Assembly (NCBI GenBank): GCA_011526565.1
Contig: WYBL01000046.1
Location: forward strand, 1-54,364
Source of the DNA: Acidobacteriota bacterium
Lineage (GTDB): Bacteria > Acidobacteriota > Vicinamibacteria > Fen-336
Direction of reading: 5' to 3'
Length of the DNA stretch: 54,364 nucleotides
The notes under the pieces: generated by a model
Database searches by the model: none
The model's input: the letters and a program-made list of their open reading frames with translations, nothing else
Told to the model about the DNA's origin: nothing
Shown: in pieces, positions 41,384 to 50,002 of the stretch
Numbering within the stretch: position 1 is the first letter of the stretch
Layout: the number at the start of each line of letters is the position of its first letter
Position numbers and translations under genes: made by a program

Positions 41384-42619
41384 TCAAGCCCGCGGCGCGA
41401 ACCCCCCCGCCTTCAGCAGCCGCGCGGCGGCGGCGTGGACCTCGTCGACGCCCACCAGGTCGAGGCACTCGGGCAGCGCCGCCTTCGCGCACTCGGCCGG
41501 CGGCTTGCGGATCAGGTTGCACGGCGCGCACCACAGGTCGGGCCGGCACACGACGTGGCGAAGGCGCTCCGCGGGCTCGAAGTCGAAGAAGTAGCGGCCC
41601 GGGTCGGACGGCCCGAACACGCTGACGGTAGGGGTGCCGACCAGGCAGGCGAGGTGCATCGTGCCGGTGTCGGGCGAGAGGTAGAGGTCGAGCTGCTCGA
41701 CGACCGCCAGCGTCTCGCGCACCGAGAGCCGGCCGGCGAGGTCGGTCGGCCGCTCGGGCAGCCGCGCCGCCACGTCGGCGGCGAGCGCCGCGTCGGCGCC
41801 GGAGCCGGTGATCACCACCCGCGCCCCGAACTCGCGCTGCAGCCGCGCTCCCACCTCGGCCCAACGCTCCGCAGGCCACTGCTTGATGAGCCGCCCGCCG
41901 GAGGGGTGGACGCCCACGCGCGGGCCGCCGGGGCCCAGCCCCAGGCGCCCGAGCAGCTCGGCGGCGGCCGCGCGCTCCGCGGCGGTCAGCGGGTCGGCGA
42001 CGCGGCCCCGCGGCTGCGGGCCGAGCACCACGTCGAGCGCCAGCCGGTTCTGCGCGACCCAGCTCACGTCCTCGTCGAGCGGCACCACGTGGCTCAGCAT
42101 CCAGGAGCCGCCGGTGTTCGCGTATCCCGCCCGCGCCCGGGCCCCGCTGAGCCACATCAGCAGCGAGGCGCGCACGTCGCCCTGCAGATCGAGCGCCAGG
42201 TCGAGCCGCTCGCGCCGCAGGCCGAGGGCGCGCCGGCACAGGGCGCCGAAGCCGTCGGCACCTTCGCTGCGGCGGCCGACCCACGGCGCGCTCCACTCGA
42301 TCACCTCGTCGACCGGCGCGCTGCGCGCGACGTCGGCGCTCCAGCGGCCGACGGCGAGCCGGATCCGCGCGTCCGGAAGCGCGCGCCGCAGGTCGGCCAG
42401 CGCGGGCAGGCTCATCACCACGTCGCCGATGCGGTCGAGCCGCAGCACCAGCACCTCGCGCAGCTCCGCAGGGTCGAGCGGCAGTCCCGGCGGCCGCCCG
42501 CGCAGCGCGGCCCAGGCGCGGCCCGGCAGGTCGAAGGCGCCGACCGCCAGCCGCTCGAGCGGCTCGTAGATGCGGTTCTCAGTCCCGCGGACGTTGGTCC
42601 AGCGCCTGCGCGCGGACAT
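41384..42619 (-). CDS. GT9 glycosyltransferase, heptosyltransferase-like
   Basis: The 411-residue protein has LREVLVLRLDRIGDVVMSLP (the GT9 N-terminal motif with DRIGD), VGVHPSGGRLIKQWPAERWA and LYLSPDTGTMHLACLVGTPT followed by FGPSDPGRY, the ADP-heptose-binding region of LPS heptosyltransferases. A Cys-rich tail (CAPC, then two further Cys) matches some members of the family. It supports an LPS-like core or O-chain destination for the locus. ATG at 42619 overlaps the upstream GT4 gene by 41 bases; CGAGGAG four bases before the ATG argues that this start is real. Confidence 0.92.
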   Translation of the reverse strand: MSARRRWTNVRGTENRIYEPLERLAVGAFDLPGRAWAALRGRPPGLPLDPAELREVLVLRLDRIGDVVMSLPALADLRRALPDARIRLAVGRWSADVARSAPVDEVIEWSAPWVGRRSEGADGFGALCRRALGLRRERLDLALDLQGDVRASLLMWLSGARARAGYANTGGSWMLSHVVPLDEDVSWVAQNRLALDVVLGPQPRGRVADPLTAAERAAAAELLGRLGLGPGGPRVGVHPSGGRLIKQWPAERWAEVGARLQREFGARVVITGSGADAALAADVAARLPERPTDLAGRLSVRETLAVVEQLDLYLSPDTGTMHLACLVGTPTVSVFGPSDPGRYFFDFEPAERLRHVVCRPDLWCAPCNLIRKPPAECAKAALPECLDLVGVDEVHAAAARLLKAGGFAPRA

Positions 42620-43802
42620 AACACTCCTCGAAGGCCTGTGCGGCCGCGTCCCACGTCAGTTGCGCGCGGGCCCGCTCGCGGGCCGCGGCGGCGAGCCGCG
42701 AGCGCAGCGCCGGGTCCGCGGCGAGTCTCGCGATCGCGGCGGCCAGCGCAGCACCGTCCCCCGGCGGCACCAGCAGCCCGTTGATCCCGTCTTCGACCAC
42801 GTCGGGGATGCCGGCGACTCGCGAGGCGACCACCGCGGCGCCCGCGGCCAGCGCCTCGAGCAGCGCGTTGGGCAGCCCGTCGACGTTGCCCGCGGAATCC
42901 ACCACCGACGGCACCGCGACCACGTCGGCGACGGCCAGCGCCGCGGCCACCCGCTCGCGGGTCAGCGCGCCGGTGAAGCGCACGCGCGCGCCGGCCGCCT
43001 GTGCCTGCTGCTCGAGAGATGCGCGCAGGTCGCCGTCGCCGGCGATCGCGAACGCGCAGCGGCGGTCGGAGCGCGCGGCAGCGTCGACCAGGAAGCGCAG
43101 TCCCTTCTTCTCGACCAGGCGGCCGAACGCGAACACCAGCAGCTCGCCGTCTTCGGCGCCCAGCTCGCGCCGCAGCGCCGGGTCGGGCGTGCGCGGCGCG
43201 AACAGCGCGGCGTCGACCCCGTAGGGCACGGTGCGCGTGCGGTCGGCGGGCGCTCCGAGCACGACCGCGCGGCGGTGCAGGTCGCCCGAGCAGGCGGTGA
43301 CGGCGCCGGCGCGGTGGAACGCGCGGGCGGCGAGGTCGCCGAGGAAGCCGCGGCGTTCGGCCATGAACACGTCGCTGCCGTGCAGGCTCACGACCTGGGG
43401 CACGCCCGCCCGCCACAGCTTGCCGGTGACGAGAGCGGCGTTGGGGATCACCCAGTGCAGGTGGGCGACGTCGTAGCGCGTGGCGCGCAGCCGCGCCGCC
43501 AGCTCCCGGCGCAGGCCCAGCGCGGCCAGCGGCGCCACCAGCGGCAGCTCCAGCCGCAGCCGGGTGTCGGCGACCAGGCTCTGCGCGTAGCCCCACACCG
43601 CGAGCCGCGGCGTCGGCGCGTAGCGGTAGGGGAAGAAGGCGAGGCCCGGCTCCGCCGGCCGCGCGAGGCGCGGGTGCTCGGGCAGCACGACGTCGACCTG
43701 GTGGCCGCGGCGCACGACGCCGCGCGCGATCTCCTCGATGAACGGCGCCGTGCCGTCACCGGGGTGGAGCGGGTACGACGAGGTGACCATCAGCACGCGC
43801 AC
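42579..43802 (-). CDS. GT4 glycosyltransferase
   Basis: The 407-residue enzyme starts VRVLMVTSSYPLHPGDGTAP, has VAHLHWVIPNAALVTGKLWR and VSLHGSDVFMAERRGFLG in the acceptor half, LLVFAFGRLVEKKGLRFLVD at the hinge, and GNVDGLPNALLEALAAGAAV with RVAGIPDVVEDG in the donor half. It is a complete GT4. GTG at 43802 is supported by the conserved first strand. Its 3' end overlaps the GT9 gene by 41 bases, the longest overlap within the locus. Confidence 0.92.
   Translation of the reverse strand: MRVLMVTSSYPLHPGDGTAPFIEEIARGVVRRGHQVDVVLPEHPRLARPAEPGLAFFPYRYAPTPRLAVWGYAQSLVADTRLRLELPLVAPLAALGLRRELAARLRATRYDVAHLHWVIPNAALVTGKLWRAGVPQVVSLHGSDVFMAERRGFLGDLAARAFHRAGAVTACSGDLHRRAVVLGAPADRTRTVPYGVDAALFAPRTPDPALRRELGAEDGELLVFAFGRLVEKKGLRFLVDAAARSDRRCAFAIAGDGDLRASLEQQAQAAGARVRFTGALTRERVAAALAVADVVAVPSVVDSAGNVDGLPNALLEALAAGAAVVASRVAGIPDVVEDGINGLLVPPGDGAALAAAIARLAADPALRSRLAAAARERARAQLTWDAAAQAFEECYVRAQALDQRPRD
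42624..42630 (-). promoter_or_regulatory. Strong ribosome binding site for the GT9 gene
   Basis: On the minus strand CGAGGAG precedes the ATG at 42619 with a four-base spacer. It lies inside the upstream GT4 coding sequence and decides in favour of the overlapping ATG. Confidence 0.6.
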
Positions 43803-43812
43803 GGGCGCGGCC

Positions 43813-44556
43813 TCAGGCGACGGGGCGGCGGCGCGGCCGGAAGCCGTAGCGGAAGCGCAGCAGGGCGAAGTTGAGGACCGCCATGTACACCTCCTCGAGG
43901 CTCAGCTTGGAGGCGTCGCGGGCCCGGTTCTTGAAGTGGATCGGCACCTCGCCGAGGCGGAAGCCGTGGACCCAGGCCTGGTACGCCATCTCGCCGTGGA
44001 CCACGTAGCCCGAGATCTTGATGCGGTCGAACTCGGTCTCCTCGAGCACGGCCCGCCGGTAACCGCGGTAGCCCGAGGTGGTGTCGCGGATCGGTACCCC
44101 GGCCACGAGCTGGACGTAGACGTTGGCGACGGCGCTGAGGATCGGCCGCGCCAGGCCCCACTCCGAGGTGCCGCCGCCCGGGACGTAGCGGGAGCCGATC
44201 ACCATGTCGCACTCGCGCAGCTTCTCCACGAACTTGGGGATCTCGCGCGGGTGGTGCGAGAAGTCGGCGTCCATCTCGAACAGCAGCTCGTAGCGCCTGG
44301 GGTCGGCGAGGCCGCGCCTGAAGGAGTCGATCACCGCCGCGCCGCGCCCGCGCTTGTGGGGCCCCTCGACCAGGCCCACGCGGCCCGGGTGGGTCGCCAT
44401 CGCCTCGCGCACCGCGTCCGCGGTGCCGTCCGGGCTGCCGTCGTCGGCGACCCACACGTCGAGCTCGTAGGGCAGCGCCAACAGCTCCGCGATCAGCGGG
44501 GCGATGTTGTCGCGCTCGTTGTAGGTCGGGACGACGACGAGGATGCGGGGGCTCAC
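43813..44556 (-). CDS. Polyprenol-phosphate glycosyltransferase (dolichyl-phosphate mannosyltransferase-like GT2)
   Basis: The 247-residue enzyme starts PRILVVVPTYNERDNIAPLI, with VWVADDGSPDGTADAVREAM, LLFEMDADFSHHPREIPKFV, VIGSRYVPGGGTSEWGLARP and PIRDTTSGYRGYRRAVLE. This is the classical DPM1/Ppm1-like series. It transfers mannose or another hexose from a nucleotide donor to undecaprenyl phosphate, feeding periplasmic GT-C enzymes such as the neighbouring 870-residue membrane protein. GTG at 44556 overlaps that gene's stop (GTGA). It has no membrane domain of its own. Confidence 0.93.
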   Translation of the reverse strand: MSPRILVVVPTYNERDNIAPLIAELLALPYELDVWVADDGSPDGTADAVREAMATHPGRVGLVEGPHKRGRGAAVIDSFRRGLADPRRYELLFEMDADFSHHPREIPKFVEKLRECDMVIGSRYVPGGGTSEWGLARPILSAVANVYVQLVAGVPIRDTTSGYRGYRRAVLEETEFDRIKISGYVVHGEMAYQAWVHGFRLGEVPIHFKNRARDASKLSLEEVYMAVLNFALLRFRYGFRPRRRPVA

Positions 44557-47165
44557 GGTCGGCGGGCCGGCATCGTAGCACGCGGCTCCGTGGCGCCTTG
44601 CGCGACGAAGCGCACGCGGTCGACCATCACCCCCAGGTCGCGCACGTCGCTCGAGCCGGGCAGCGTGTTGACCGGGCGCCACGCCGGGACGTCGAGCCGC
44701 AGCACGCGCGGTCCCGACGGCAGCGCGGCCGGCAGGGGCAGCGCGTACTCGCCCCAGCCGGGCGCCGGCACCACCTCGCCCAGCGCCACCCCGTCGAGCG
44801 ACACCGCGACCCGGGCCGGGCGCTCGGCGGGGCGGTGGCCGGGCGACAGCGACAGCACGACCGCCCCGCCCGGGTGGGCGCCCGGCGCGTAGAGGCTGGC
44901 GCAGGCACCGCTCCAGCGGTAGGTGCGCTCGCCGCCGCCCTCCTTGTCGAAGAAGCCGGAGACCATCACGTCGTCGGAGCCGCCGACGTCGATCGCGTCG
45001 AGCGGCGGCACCCGGATCTGGTCGGGTGGCACCACCCGCGACAGCGTGAAGTGCACGGAGCGGAACTGCGGGCGATCCGGCCGCTGGTTGTACGCGTACC
45101 ACTCGAAGGTGCCGAACGAGAAGTCGGCCACCCGCTCCAGGAACAACCCGCACAGGTTGGTGTTGTAGGTGTGGACGAAGTACATGTTGCGCCAGCGGCC
45201 TCGCCAGTCGTCCACGAGATGCTGCAGCCGCGCCGGGTCGGGGTCGAAGCGGGCGAACTCGAGGCCGTTCACGCCCCACGCCGCCCACAGCGGCAGCGAC
45301 AGCAGGTGCACGCTCTTGGGCTGCTCGAAGATCACCACGTCCCGCGGCCCGAAGCGGCGGGCGAGGTCGGCGACGAAGCGCACGGAGCCGGTCCAGTCGA
45401 CGTAACGCAGGAGCGGCCGCGACTGCGCGGCGGAGCTCGCGAAGAGCGCCACCCCCAGCATCGCGGCGAGCGCCTGCCGTGAGCGCTGGCGGCCCGCCAG
45501 CCGGAACAGCGCCAGCGCGGCGAGGCCCAGCAGCAGCGGCAGCGTCGCCGGCAGGTAGCGCCGCATCGCGAACGGGTAGTCGTTGAAGACCCGGATCTTG
45601 TACAGGTAGAAGGCCGTGAAGCTGGCGAACACCAGGAGCGGCAGCAGCGTCCGCTCCTTCCACTCGCGGAGCGCGAAGAGGCCGCCCACGACGCCGAGCG
45701 CGATCCCGAGCGGCGTCACGAACCAGCCGAGCCGCACCAGCGCCTGGGCGTCGTGGGCGGCGAGGCGGCGGAAGCCCCAGGCCTCGAGCGTCGCGCGCAG
45801 GTCTCCCGCGGGCAGGGCGGCCGGCCCCGGGTTGCCGTCGCCGCCCGCCCAGGCCGAGAGCAGCGGGCGCAGGAACCAGGCGTAGCCGAGCGCCAGCACC
45901 GCGACGGCACCCAGCACCAGCCGCAGCCGCGGCGCGTGGGGCCGCAAGGCTGCCGCCAGCCGCGGTCCGACGCGGTCGGCGGCCAGCAGCGCGCCGGCCA
46001 GGAGCAGGGCCAGCGCGACCCACACCCACGCCGGCTGCCGCCAGTACGGACGGTCCACGATCGTGCGCACGTACTTGGGGGCCCAGATCGCCGCGTGCAC
46101 GGCGGCGTGCAGCGCGAGGAGGGCGAACGGGACCAGCACGGCGCCGAGCTCGGGCCAGCTCGCCGCGCGCCGGCAGCGGCGGACGAACACGTAGAGCGCC
46201 AGCGGCCCCAGCAGCAGCACCGCGTCGATCCGCACGAGCAGCGTGAGCCCGAGGGCGAGCCCGGCCAGCGCCCCCTGCCAGCGGCCGCGGGACTCCTCCC
46301 AGTGGCTGAACGCGAGCAGGCCGGCGAGCAGCAGCGCCTGCGACATCGGCTCCGACACGGGGTAGCGCGCGAACCACAGGGACAGCGGGTTGACGAGCAG
46401 CAGCAGCGCACCGGCCGCGGCGACCCCGGGGCCCCACAGCCGCCGCAGCAGCAGGAAGGCGGCCAGCAGTCCGAGCACCCCGAACACCGGCGGCGCCGCC
46501 AGCGCGCCCTTGATCCCGAAGGCCGAGAACAGCAGCGCGCCGAAGGCGGGGAACAGGTGGAAGAACTGCGGGTAGACGCGTCCGGTCTCGGGGCGCTCGA
46601 GGTCGAAGCCCATGAAGCGCGACCACGACAGCGGCTCGCTCTTCTCCGGGTTGCGGTAGAACAGGCCGAAGTCCGAAGCCGGAATCGAGAGCACCGCGGG
46701 ATCGGCGTGGACGATCGCGCCGGTGCGGGCGACGAGGCCCATGGTGGCGACGTAGGCGCCCGGGTCGCGGCCGCCGACGATGTACTCGGAGGGCCGCGCG
46801 TACAGGGCGAGGGCCGCCGCGGCCAGCAGCACGAACGGCGCCCAGTCCGCGCGACTGCCGGGCCGGGCCAGGGGCCAGGCGAGGCCGGCGCGCCCGGCGC
46901 GGGCGAGCCGCGCGAGCAGCGCCGCGGCGCAGACCGCGAAGGACAGCGCGCCCGCCAGCGGCAGCGAGAAGGCGCCCGCCTCCGCCAGCACCAGCGAGAG
47001 CCAGGCCGCGAACGCGGTGCTGGCGAACAGCGCGAAGAAGAGCCGCTCGTCGAGGCGCAGCGCGTCGCGCTCGCGCGCGGGCAGCAGCGCGAGCCAGCAC
47101 AGGCCGGGCAGCAGGAACAGCGCGGCGCCGCACGACGCGGCGACGACGGGCGGCGTGAGGCTCAG
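44553..47165 (-). CDS. Very large multispanning membrane protein with C-terminal beta domain, predicted CTG start
   Basis: The 870-residue protein has about 14 hydrophobic helices in its first 580 residues. An early loop has YIVGGRDPGAYVATMGLVAR and WFARYPVSEPMSQALLLAGL. A soluble C-terminal part ends in a beta domain (VAVSLDGVALGEVVPAPGWG onward). It resembles GT-C or glycan-modifying membrane proteins. No ATG, GTG or TTG lies before helix 1 in this frame; the codon overlapping the aminotransferase stop is CTG at 47165, making CTGA, followed by LTPPVVAASCGAALFLLPG. The adjacent DPM1-like gene could supply its lipid-linked sugar. Confidence 0.8.
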   Translation of the reverse strand: MSLTPPVVAASCGAALFLLPGLCWLALLPARERDALRLDERLFFALFASTAFAAWLSLVLAEAGAFSLPLAGALSFAVCAAALLARLARAGRAGLAWPLARPGSRADWAPFVLLAAAALALYARPSEYIVGGRDPGAYVATMGLVARTGAIVHADPAVLSIPASDFGLFYRNPEKSEPLSWSRFMGFDLERPETGRVYPQFFHLFPAFGALLFSAFGIKGALAAPPVFGVLGLLAAFLLLRRLWGPGVAAAGALLLLVNPLSLWFARYPVSEPMSQALLLAGLLAFSHWEESRGRWQGALAGLALGLTLLVRIDAVLLLGPLALYVFVRRCRRAASWPELGAVLVPFALLALHAAVHAAIWAPKYVRTIVDRPYWRQPAWVWVALALLLAGALLAADRVGPRLAAALRPHAPRLRLVLGAVAVLALGYAWFLRPLLSAWAGGDGNPGPAALPAGDLRATLEAWGFRRLAAHDAQALVRLGWFVTPLGIALGVVGGLFALREWKERTLLPLLVFASFTAFYLYKIRVFNDYPFAMRRYLPATLPLLLGLAALALFRLAGRQRSRQALAAMLGVALFASSAAQSRPLLRYVDWTGSVRFVADLARRFGPRDVVIFEQPKSVHLLSLPLWAAWGVNGLEFARFDPDPARLQHLVDDWRGRWRNMYFVHTYNTNLCGLFLERVADFSFGTFEWYAYNQRPDRPQFRSVHFTLSRVVPPDQIRVPPLDAIDVGGSDDVMVSGFFDKEGGGERTYRWSGACASLYAPGAHPGGAVVLSLSPGHRPAERPARVAVSLDGVALGEVVPAPGWGEYALPLPAALPSGPRVLRLDVPAWRPVNTLPGSSDVRDLGVMVDRVRFVAQGATEPRATMPARRP

Positions 47166-48268
47166 CGAGACTCCCGCACGGCCGCTGCCACGGCCAGCGC
47201 CTGGGCGTCGGTCAGCTCCGGGTACATCGGCAGCGAGAGGATCTCTCCGACGACCTGCTCCGCGTTCGGGAAGTCGCCGACCTTGCCGCCGAGGCGGGCG
47301 TACATCTTCTGCAGGTGCAGCGGCACCGGGTAGTGGATCAGGGTGCCGATGCCCTTGTCGTGCAGCTCCTGCGCCAGCGCGTCGCGGCGCGGCGAGCGCA
47401 CGACGTAGAGGTGGTAGCAGGACTGCGCGTACGGCTGCTCGCCCAGCGGCCGCACCGCGCCGTCCGCCAGCTCGCGGTCGTAGATCGCGGCGATCGCGCG
47501 GCGGCGCGCGGTCCAGGCGTCGAGGTGCGGCAGCTTGGCGCGCAGCACCGCGCAGTGCAGCTCGTCGAGCCGCGAGTTGATGCCCGGCTCGTCGTGGTAG
47601 TAGCGGCGGCTCTGGCCGCCGTTGCGCAGCCGGCGCAGCCGCTCGGAGTAGCGGGTGTCCGAGACGAGGACCGCACCGCCGTCGCCGAACGCGCCGAGGT
47701 TCTTGGTCGGGTAGAAGCTGAGGCCTGCCAGCGGCCCGAGACTGCCGACCTTGCGGCCCTTGTAGCGCGCGCCGTGGGCCTGGCAGGCGTCCTCGAGCAG
47801 CGGCAGCCCCTTGCGCTGCGCCAGGTCCAGCATCGGGTCGAGGTCGACCGGGTGGCCGTAGAGGTGGACCGGCATCAGCGCCTTCGTGCGGGGCGTGATC
47901 GCCTTTTCCACGCTCTCCGGCGTCACCGCCACGGTCGCGGGGTCGACGTCGGCGAACACCGGGGTGCCGCCGGCGCGCTCGATCGCGATCGCGCTGAAGG
48001 CCGCGGTCACCGGCGAGGTCACCACCTCGTCGCCGGGGCCGACGCCGAGCGCCTCGAGGGCGAGCTGCAGCGCCTCGGTGCCGTTGGCGACCGCCACCGC
48101 GTCGGCCACGCCGAAGTGCGCGGCCAGCTCGCGCTCGAAGGCCTCGCACTCGGGGCCGAGGATGAACCAGCCGGAGTCGAGCACGCGGGCGATCGCCGCG
48201 TCGATCTCCGCGCGGTGGGCCGCCACGTGGGGCCGGAAATCGACGAAGGGGACGGGCCCGGTGGTCAC
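47162..48268 (-). CDS. DegT/DnrJ/EryC1-family nucleotide-sugar aminotransferase
   Basis: The 368-residue PLP enzyme begins VPFVDFRPHVAAHRAEIDAA, with VANGTEALQLALEALGVGPG and EDACQAHGARYKGRKVGSLG, and LSFYPTKNLGAFGDGGAV, where Lys189 is the predicted PLP lysine. It would aminate a keto-sugar nucleotide, typically the product of a 4,6-dehydratase, and the neighbouring epimerase/dehydratase-like gene could make the substrate. It is a candidate for the amino-sugar precursor of the nonulosonate module located in the other half of the locus. GTG at 48268 gives a GTGA overlap. Confidence 0.93.
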   Translation of the reverse strand: MTTGPVPFVDFRPHVAAHRAEIDAAIARVLDSGWFILGPECEAFERELAAHFGVADAVAVANGTEALQLALEALGVGPGDEVVTSPVTAAFSAIAIERAGGTPVFADVDPATVAVTPESVEKAITPRTKALMPVHLYGHPVDLDPMLDLAQRKGLPLLEDACQAHGARYKGRKVGSLGPLAGLSFYPTKNLGAFGDGGAVLVSDTRYSERLRRLRNGGQSRRYYHDEPGINSRLDELHCAVLRAKLPHLDAWTARRRAIAAIYDRELADGAVRPLGEQPYAQSCYHLYVVRSPRRDALAQELHDKGIGTLIHYPVPLHLQKMYARLGGKVGDFPNAEQVVGEILSLPMYPELTDAQALAVAAAVRESR

Positions 48269-49257
48269 AGGTAATGCTCCTTGTGCGCGTCGTAGTAGGC
48301 GATCGTGCGGGCGAGGCCGTCGCGCAGCTTCGTCACCGGCTGCCAGCCGAGCGCCGCCTTGATCTTCGAGGTGTCGGCGTAGAAGTCGCCGATGTCGATC
48401 TTCTTGCGCTCCTCGGGGAACGGGATCAGCCGGTACGAGCCGCGGCCGGCCAGCTCGATCATCAGCTCGGTCAGGTCCCTGAGCGAGACCGGCGCGTCGC
48501 CGCCGAGGTTGAACACCTCGCCGTCGGCCTGCTCCATGGCGCCGGCCCGCAGGAAGGCGTCGACCGTGTCGTCGACGTAGTCGAAGTCGCGGCGCTGCGC
48601 GCCGTCGCCGTAGATCTGGATCTGTTCGCCCAGCACCACCTGCTTCATGAACCAGCCGATGAAGCCCTGGCGGTTGTGGCGGATCAGTTGCCGCGGCCCG
48701 TAGGTGTTGGTCAGCCGCAGCGAGCAGGCGCGGATGCCGTGCACGGAGTTGTAGACCAGGTGGTAGAACTCGCCCGAGATCTTGTTGATGCCGTTGACGT
48801 CGGTCGGGTTCAGCAGGTGCTGCTCGTCGACCGGCAGGTAGCGCGGCTTGCCGTAGATCTGGCGGGTGCCGGCGTAGACCACCTTGCAGTCGGCATTGAA
48901 CTGGCGCAGCGCCTCCAGGATCCAGAGCTGCGACGTGCAGTTGATCTCGAGATCCGTGAACGGGTCGGTCATCGAGTCCATGTGGCTGACCTGGCCGGCG
49001 AGGTTGAACAGCACCTCCTGGCCGCGGACCAGGTGCTTCATGGCGTGGCCGCGCACGTCGGCGACGTTGATCCGGACCTTGTCCTCGTAGCCGGCGAGGT
49101 TGAAGGGGTTGCCGCCGTAGTCCGGCAGCAGGCTGTCGACCGCGATCACCTGCGCGCCGAGGTCGGCCAGGGTTCGGCACAGGTTGGAGCCGATGAAGCC
49201 GAGGCCGCCGGTCACCATCACCCTGCGGCCGCGGTAGAAGTCGCGGTAGTCGCCCAC
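48265..49257 (-). CDS. Extended SDR epimerase/dehydratase-like protein lacking the catalytic Tyr
   Basis: The 330-residue protein has RRVMVTGGLGFIGSNLCRTL (NAD site), VVYAGTRQIYGKPRYLPVDE, SLRLTNTYGPRQLIRHNRQG and FDYVDDTVDAFLRAGAMEQA. At the YxxxK site the sequence is DVNGINKISGE, so the usual Tyr is Asn155 while Lys159 remains. The sequence otherwise is intact, so it may be a subfamily with changed chemistry and not a pseudogene. GTG at 49257 is preceded by AGGGGA with a seven-base spacer; it follows the GT2 stop by 11 bases. Confidence 0.88.
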   Translation of the reverse strand: MGDYRDFYRGRRVMVTGGLGFIGSNLCRTLADLGAQVIAVDSLLPDYGGNPFNLAGYEDKVRINVADVRGHAMKHLVRGQEVLFNLAGQVSHMDSMTDPFTDLEINCTSQLWILEALRQFNADCKVVYAGTRQIYGKPRYLPVDEQHLLNPTDVNGINKISGEFYHLVYNSVHGIRACSLRLTNTYGPRQLIRHNRQGFIGWFMKQVVLGEQIQIYGDGAQRRDFDYVDDTVDAFLRAGAMEQADGEVFNLGGDAPVSLRDLTELMIELAGRGSYRLIPFPEERKKIDIGDFYADTSKIKAALGWQPVTKLRDGLARTIAYYDAHKEHYL

Positions 49258-49264
49258 GGCCCGT

Positions 49265-49270
49265 TCCCCT
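49265..49270 (-). promoter_or_regulatory. Ribosome binding site for the epimerase-like gene
   Basis: AGGGGA on the minus strand lies seven bases before the GTG at 49257, overlapping the TAG stop of the upstream GT2 gene. It supports this start over others. Confidence 0.5.
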
Positions 49271-49997
49271 ACGTCCGCGGCGCCAGGTGCTCCTTGCGGA
49301 CCACCAGCTCGAACCACAGGTTCATCAGGTCGAGCAGCGTGCGCGCCACGCGCGGGAAGTTGAAGAACTGGCTCTTGCCGTAGGTCCGGTGGAAGTGGCG
49401 GACGCCGACCTCCGCGATGCGGAAGCCGTGGTCCTGCACCTTCTTCATCAGCTCGACGCAGATCACGCCGGAGCTGCGCTCGAGCACCACCTTTTCGAAC
49501 ACGCTGCGCTTCATCAGCCGGAAGTCGCAGTCGACGTCGCGCACCTTCAGCCCGAACATCGTCTTCACGAAGTGGTGGTAGACGCGGCCGATCACGACCC
49601 GGTGGAACGGGTCGGAGCGGCCCATCTTGAAGCCGTTGACGAAATCGACCTCGGGCCCGAACGCCTCCCACAGCGATTTCAGCTCGCGCGGGTCGTACTG
49701 GGCGTCGCCGTCCGTGTAGAAGATCAGGTCCTTGGAAGCGGTCTGGAAGCCGGTCCGCAGCGCGCCGCCGTAGCCCTTGTTCTTCTCGTGGTGGACGACC
49801 TTCAGCCACGGGAAGCTCTTCGCCATCTCGTCGAGCAGCTCGCCGGTGTGGTCGGGGCTGCCGTCCTCGACCACGATCACCTCGTAGTCGTCGGTCAGAA
49901 GGCGGGCGGTCATGTGGGCCACGATCGCCAGCGAAGCGATGGTCCCGGCGTCGTTGTAGGCCGGGAAGAAGATGGAGAGGCTCGGAGGCTTGGTCAT
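49269..49997 (-). CDS. GT2 glycosyltransferase
   Basis: The 242-residue enzyme begins PPSLSIFFPAYNDAGTIASL, has YEVIVVEDGSPDHTGELLDE, NKGYGGALRTGFQTASKDLI, FYTDGDAQYDPRELKSLWEA (DGDAQ metal site) and DVDCDFRLMKRSVFEKVVLE. It resembles polyprenyl-phosphate hexose transferases without a C-terminal membrane domain, so it may need a separate flippase or partner. ATG at 49997 is six bases from the end of the YfhO-like gene. Confidence 0.91.
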   Translation of the reverse strand: MTKPPSLSIFFPAYNDAGTIASLAIVAHMTARLLTDDYEVIVVEDGSPDHTGELLDEMAKSFPWLKVVHHEKNKGYGGALRTGFQTASKDLIFYTDGDAQYDPRELKSLWEAFGPEVDFVNGFKMGRSDPFHRVVIGRVYHHFVKTMFGLKVRDVDCDFRLMKRSVFEKVVLERSSGVICVELMKKVQDHGFRIAEVGVRHFHRTYGKSQFFNFPRVARTLLDLMNLWFELVVRKEHLAPRT

Positions 49998-50002
49998 CGG
50001 GG

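Noticed and set aside
44553..47165. Assignment of the 870-residue membrane protein as a Wzy polymerase
   Set aside because: Length, the long C-terminal soluble domain and loop order do not fit Wzy; left as a GT-C-like protein of unknown role.
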